From contig JAIXYP010000062.1 in assembly GCA_027490155.1 (NCBI GenBank), positions 51,391 to 115,390 on the forward strand: 64,000 bases of DNA, in the 5' to 3' direction. Numbering within the stretch: position 1 is the stretch's first letter; each line of letters begins with the position of its first letter. A program made the translations under genes and the position numbers. Positions 62,086 through 64,000 of the stretch are shown here, one piece after another. Below the pieces are notes generated by a model. The model made no database searches. It was given only the letters and a program-made list of their open reading frames with translations, and was not told the DNA's origin. Source of the stretch: Cytophagaceae bacterium (lineage in GTDB: Bacteria > Bacteroidota > Bacteroidia > Cytophagales > Flexibacteraceae).

Positions 62086-64000
62086 CTATCGGATGATAAC
62101 CCGAAGGGTCTGGCTACCTTGGCCTGCATTGCCTCCCATAGGTCGGACGGACAAAAGGTAAAGCCCTGGCCTCAAACCAGCAGGCATCTGGACTGATTGG
62201 CTAGCATTGTCGTTGTCAACTATGGCCAAGACGCGCCCAGTAAGGTCATACCATGTAGCACTTACCCATGCCTCTGTTAGGTTGATCTGGCCTGCAGCTA
62301 GATCCACAGGGTTGGGGTAGGCAGTCAGTTTAGTTGGTTGATCCTGAGTCGCTAGGTCGGTTATAACCCGTGCACGGCGCCCAAACACTGGCCTAATACA
62401 TAATGGGTGTTTGTCAGTGGTGTCGAGCTGCCAGTTGCCGTTGAAGTTATACCATATCTTGTTGCCTGGCTCGGTGTCAAGGTCTACCCCAACACGCACC
62501 TCGTTCTCGATGCCGACCCCTTGTTGCCAACCGATGTAATAGGTCCCGGTATCGATCATCACAGGTTTGAAGAACGGAATGGTGGTATAACCATTGCGCA
62601 GCATGGCAGGGGTGATGTTGACACCGAGATTGATGTAGAATCGGTCAGGGATATTGGTTCGGACAGGTAGCAGGCGTGGCCAGACGTAGAGATTAAATGT
62701 AATGGTACGGCCCGGGAACACGTTCTGCAATGTTTTGGGGAACAGCATCTTAATCGCCCGTAACGAGTCACGGGTGCAGAGGCTGAACTGTTGTGCCATG
62801 CGGGCATTGTTACCTCCTGTCCAACGGACAAGCTCGGCACTACCATCATCATACGCATAATAGTTGCTTAGCGAGGTGACGGTGCTGATGGTGTCGTTAA
62901 GGCGATAGGGGTTGTTCTGCGGATCTTGATCTGGCAGGGTAAAGGTAGTCACGAGGCTGGTCTCGGCGGTGTCAACTGCTGGGCGAGCCAAAAATGCCTT
63001 CAGCGAGTCGAGCCCAGAGGTCGGCAGGCCAATCTCAACCCTTGCCTCTGGCACCCTAAATGGCCGCAAGAAGTTAAAGTACCCAAGCCCTGGAAACTCA
63101 GATGTCATCACTAAAGGATCTTCCACCCGCTCGAGCTCACGGCCAGAGGCTGAGTCGGTGATGGTGGCCCTAATGGTATAGGGGACCTCTTGCGCTGTGC
63201 TGGTATAGTTGTTTTGGTTGCCAAAGGTGACCTTAACGGTGTCCCTTAGGTTAGTCGGGCAAAGGCTATTGCCAAAATGTTTACGTGGAATAGCCGTGTA
63301 GGGATAGAACAAATACGGGCTAGCTGTGATGGCCGCAATATCCCTAAAGCGCCTGCTGCCTTGACTATCCAGCGTATCCCGCCCATAGTTGAGGTACACA
63401 TTATCAACATTGAAAATGTCCCCAGTGCCGTTGCGGCTACCATAGTTCACAAACCGAAACTGGAAGCCATACTCCTGCCAGTCCACTGAGACGGGCAACA
63501 CCACGTGTTTGAAGGCTGTCGCACCCCGTGTCGGGAACGTATCACCTAGCGCATGCCAGACTTGGGTCCAGGTGGTATCCCGTGGGCGTTTGTAGTAGAG
63601 ATTAAGGCTATCAAACAGCTCGGGCATTAGCTGGATGGCTGGCCCACCTGCTTGGTAGTCAAAGCTCAGGAACAAGGAGTCAACCTGTGGAATCGGGATG
63701 CTGATTAAGTCGATCGGTAGGCTGGTGAGGGTATCGCCATAGCCTGCAATCCCCACCCTGATAGAATCATAAGGGGTACCACCAGCTGCTAGTCCATCAA
63801 AGGTTGCCACCTGAAAGTTAGGTTGATTGACCCCGTAGGTATTGTTGACAAAAATACCCCCACGCCGTACCCACTTGGTGGTATCGACAGAGTACCTGCT
63901 ATTGGCAAAATCGTCATAAAACCCATACCGCGGATCCAACTGGAGGGTATCACGCTGGGTTACAAAGGTCCGTAATGGGCCCAGATTTGGTCGGCTTTTG
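62086..64000 (-). CDS. Partial T9SS type A sorting domain protein
   Basis: The frame is open past 64000, so the signal peptide and the start of the passenger are outside the window. About 638 codons are visible. The passenger has beta-sandwich strands such as DSLFLSFDYQAGGPAIQL and FQFRFVNYGSRNGTGDIFN, resembling Ig- or lectin-like folds. The C-terminal sorting domain is LTAYPNPVDLAAGQINLTEA, then MPAGLRPGLYLLSVRP, ending LRVIIR. The TTG at 63939 is not the true start. No enzyme motif was seen. Confidence 0.82.
   Translation of the reverse strand, partial: KSRPNLGPLRTFVTQRDTLQLDPRYGFYDDFANSRYSVDTTKWVRRGGIFVNNTYGVNQPNFQVATFDGLAAGGTPYDSIRVGIAGYGDTLTSLPIDLISIPIPQVDSLFLSFDYQAGGPAIQLMPELFDSLNLYYKRPRDTTWTQVWHALGDTFPTRGATAFKHVVLPVSVDWQEYGFQFRFVNYGSRNGTGDIFNVDNVYLNYGRDTLDSQGSRRFRDIAAITASPYLFYPYTAIPRKHFGNSLCPTNLRDTVKVTFGNQNNYTSTAQEVPYTIRATITDSASGRELERVEDPLVMTSEFPGLGYFNFLRPFRVPEARVEIGLPTSGLDSLKAFLARPAVDTAETSLVTTFTLPDQDPQNNPYRLNDTISTVTSLSNYYAYDDGSAELVRWTGGNNARMAQQFSLCTRDSLRAIKMLFPKTLQNVFPGRTITFNLYVWPRLLPVRTNIPDRFYINLGVNITPAMLRNGYTTIPFFKPVMIDTGTYYIGWQQGVGIENEVRVGVDLDTEPGNKIWYNFNGNWQLDTTDKHPLCIRPVFGRRARVITDLATQDQPTKLTAYPNPVDLAAGQINLTEAWVSATWYDLTGRVLAIVDNDNASQSVQMPAGLRPGLYLLSVRPMGGNAGQGSQTLRVIIR

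Noticed and set aside
1..64000. CRISPR array, tRNA or rRNA gene, prophage, integrase or transposase
   Set aside because: I read both strands for regularly spaced direct repeats, tRNA-like ends and recombinase motifs and found none.

Overview
The window reads as chromosomal DNA of a Bacteroidota bacterium, at roughly 50% GC by eye. Supporting signs are many secreted proteins ending in type IX secretion system (T9SS) type A sorting domains, a FecA-type TonB-dependent receptor, a membrane-bound LytTR regulator, DUF2141, DUF5723 and DM13 proteins, and promoters of the Bacteroidota type (TTTG or TTG, about 19-21 bases, then TAnnTTTG). No rRNA, tRNA, CRISPR array, transposase, integrase or prophage gene was seen.

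Layout. 1-3653: a partial membrane-anchored gene, a LytTR regulator, DUF2141, a short-chain dehydrogenase and a membrane protein. 3667-5695: a cassette bounded by two direct copies of a ~148 bp repeat, holding an orphan T9SS tail and an intact T9SS cargo gene. 5699-7925: methyltransferase, DUF2238 and DCC-family genes. 8189-12494: a Crp/Fnr regulator followed by YHS, DoxX, DM13-lipoprotein, outer-membrane and YceI genes, a likely envelope redox or metal module. 12571-15045: a DinB-like, NRDE/TANGO2-like and ATP-grasp run. 15108-18944: LysE transporter, NYN-domain protein, SirB1-type protein. 19130-27495: three consecutive minus-strand T9SS cargo genes, one a metzincin protease and one with a C10 tract that may switch its start. 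27804-31164: an NtrC-type sigma-54 activator and a large lipoprotein. 31114-32927: a 1.5 kb island (XRE regulator and a membrane-anchored protein) flanked by a ~160 bp duplication of the convergent gene ends. 32897-38819: isocitrate dehydrogenase, glycosyltransferase, PAP2 phosphatase, SixA, MerR and an esterase. 38971-42899: FecA-like receptor and a solitary nuoD. 42936-44742: a T9SS Asp-box protein and a 49-residue basic protein with its own promoter and terminator. 45235-49460: a lipoprotein and a DUF5723/thrombospondin-3/OmpA protein. 49724-56107: two T9SS cargo genes, the larger one a frameshifted metzincin. 56515-61396: an MFS remnant, a methyltransferase, RseP, a degenerate sensor kinase with an Hpt domain and a cytochrome b5-like protein. 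61627-64000: a small membrane protein and a partial T9SS gene.

The recurring theme is a housekeeping backbone interrupted by T9SS cargo genes. Several cargo genes look more AT-rich, and at least four of the five copies of an inverted-ended ~148 bp repeat lie beside them, always just past a stop codon. The signals most worth following are this repeat family, the C10 tract at the 22080-24050 gene, the duplication-flanked island at 31.1-32.9 kb, and the broken metzincin at 55.8 kb. Several TTG start codons that a gene caller would choose lie inside TAnnTTTG promoter boxes, so those starts were moved downstream.
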